Part shown: piece by piece, positions 5,209 to 5,693 of the stretch
How positions within the stretch are numbered: the first letter of the stretch is position 1
Layout: each line of letters begins with the position of its first letter
Source of the DNA: an uncultured Lachnospiraceae bacterium
GTDB lineage: Bacteria; Bacillota_A; Clostridia; TANB77; CAG-508
DNA: 5,693 bases
Assembly: GCA_947165105.1 (NCBI GenBank)
Contig: CAMUZC010000095.1
Coordinates: 1-5,693, forward strand
Reading direction: 5' to 3'
Position numbers and translations under genes: made by a program
Notes under the pieces: model-generated
Databases searched by the model: none
Told to the model about the DNA's origin: nothing
Seen by the model: the letters and a program-made list of their open reading frames with translations, nothing else

Positions 5209-5693
5209 ATGAGTGATGAGTTAGAAGTAGCAAAGGAGAAAAGTTTAACTGAAGTTAAGCCTTCAAAACGTGACATATTATTAAATAACAAAGTTGTCTA
5301 TGCAATTACAATTATAACAAAGAGATTTATCGATATATGTGCCGGAGTGGCAGGGATGTGTGTATTAATACCATTAACAATAGTTTTATATATCGTTAAA
5401 GTAGTGGACAAAGACAACGGTCCATTATTTTTTTCGCAAGAGAGAATTGGAAAAGATGGCAAGTTGTTTAAAATGTATAAGTTCAGAACAATGGTTGTTG
5501 GAGCAGATGATGTTTTGAAGAAGTTGCTTGAAGAAGATGAAGAGGCTAGAAAAGAGTATAGTAAGAATAAGAAATTGAAGAATGATCCTAGAATTACAAA
5601 AATTGGTAAGTTTTTGAGAAGTACTAGTTTAGATGAATTTCCTCAGTTTATTAATGTGCTAAAGGGTGATATGAGTTTAGTTGGACCTAGACC
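5209..5693 (+). CDS. Monotopic phosphoglycosyl transferase (priming sugar transferase), 3' end beyond window
   Basis: This enzyme family transfers a sugar phosphate from a UDP-sugar to undecaprenyl phosphate at the inner membrane face, the first committed step of capsule or exopolysaccharide repeat-unit synthesis. The visible 161 codons show a polar N-terminus (1-35), KRFID (38-42) leading into the re-entrant membrane helix (about 43-64, broken by Pro55), GPLFFSQERIG (71-81), KMYKFRTM (88-95), NDPRITKIGKFLR (125-137), the catalytic Asp142-Glu143 in SLDEFPQ, and GDMSLVGPR (153-161). The reading frame is cut at the right edge; about 40-70 more residues are expected. It begins directly with the catalytic core, without the four-helix N-terminal domain of WbaP/WcaJ types, so it is a small PglC/CpsE-core-like form. 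The start ATG has AAAGGGG (5194-5200) at 8 nt. Sugar specificity (glucose, galactose or N-acetylated sugars) cannot be read from this part. Confidence 0.95.
   Translation, partial: MSDELEVAKEKSLTEVKPSKRDILLNNKVVYAITIITKRFIDICAGVAGMCVLIPLTIVLYIVKVVDKDNGPLFFSQERIGKDGKLFKMYKFRTMVVGADDVLKKLLEEDEEARKEYSKNKKLKNDPRITKIGKFLRSTSLDEFPQFINVLKGDMSLVGPR

Noticed and set aside
1..5693. CRISPR array, tRNA or rRNA genes, insertion sequence
   Set aside because: No regularly spaced identical repeats of CRISPR length, no cloverleaf or rRNA-like segment, and no transposase-like frame was seen on either strand.

Overview
The window is strongly AT-rich. Its Shine-Dalgarno sites are Bacillota-type (AAGGAGG, AAAGGAGG, AAAGGGG) and its promoters are close to the sigma-A consensus with 17-bp spacers. 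The gene content (class 1B PyrD, a separate CpsC-type membrane adaptor and CpsD tyrosine kinase, and a PHP-type CpsB phosphatase) points to a low-GC Gram-positive, most likely a member of the Clostridia. Genus and species cannot be settled from this sequence alone.

Layout, left to right. (1) 18-926: pyrD, the catalytic subunit of dihydroorotate dehydrogenase B, probably the end of a pyrimidine operon lying to the left. (2) 1005-1504: a self-contained unit made of a perfect-consensus promoter, an unrecognised 114-aa protein and a 62-nt branchless hairpin terminator. Its codon use differs from its neighbours. (3) 1588-4169: the regulatory operon of an extracellular polysaccharide locus, with a promoter, CpsC/Wzz-type adaptor, CpsD bacterial tyrosine kinase, PHP-domain CpsB-type phosphatase, and a terminator that works in either direction. 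(4) 4191-4503, minus strand: a small one-TM membrane protein with its own promoter, a palindrome at its predicted transcription start and a terminator overlapping its last codons. (5) 4496-5086: a compact regulatory region with three TTTGT repeats spaced exactly 22 bp apart, followed by a VanZ-family membrane protein with its own promoter. (6) 5142 to the right edge: a new promoter and the first 161 codons of a monotopic phosphoglycosyl transferase (priming sugar transferase), cut by the window edge.

How the genes work together. CpsC activates and anchors CpsD, CpsD autophosphorylates on a tyrosine cluster, and CpsB removes the phosphate. This cycle controls polymerisation and export of a capsule or exopolysaccharide. 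The priming transferase at the right edge would put the first sugar phosphate on undecaprenyl phosphate and probably opens the biosynthetic gene cluster. Here the regulatory trio and the priming enzyme are separated by a terminator, a divergent small gene and vanZ, so they are predicted to be transcribed independently.

Nothing here is clearly a new system. The parts most worth following up are the autonomous 114-aa unit, the divergent small-membrane-protein/vanZ pair with its dense operator-like region, and the long tail placed after the tyrosine cluster of the kinase.
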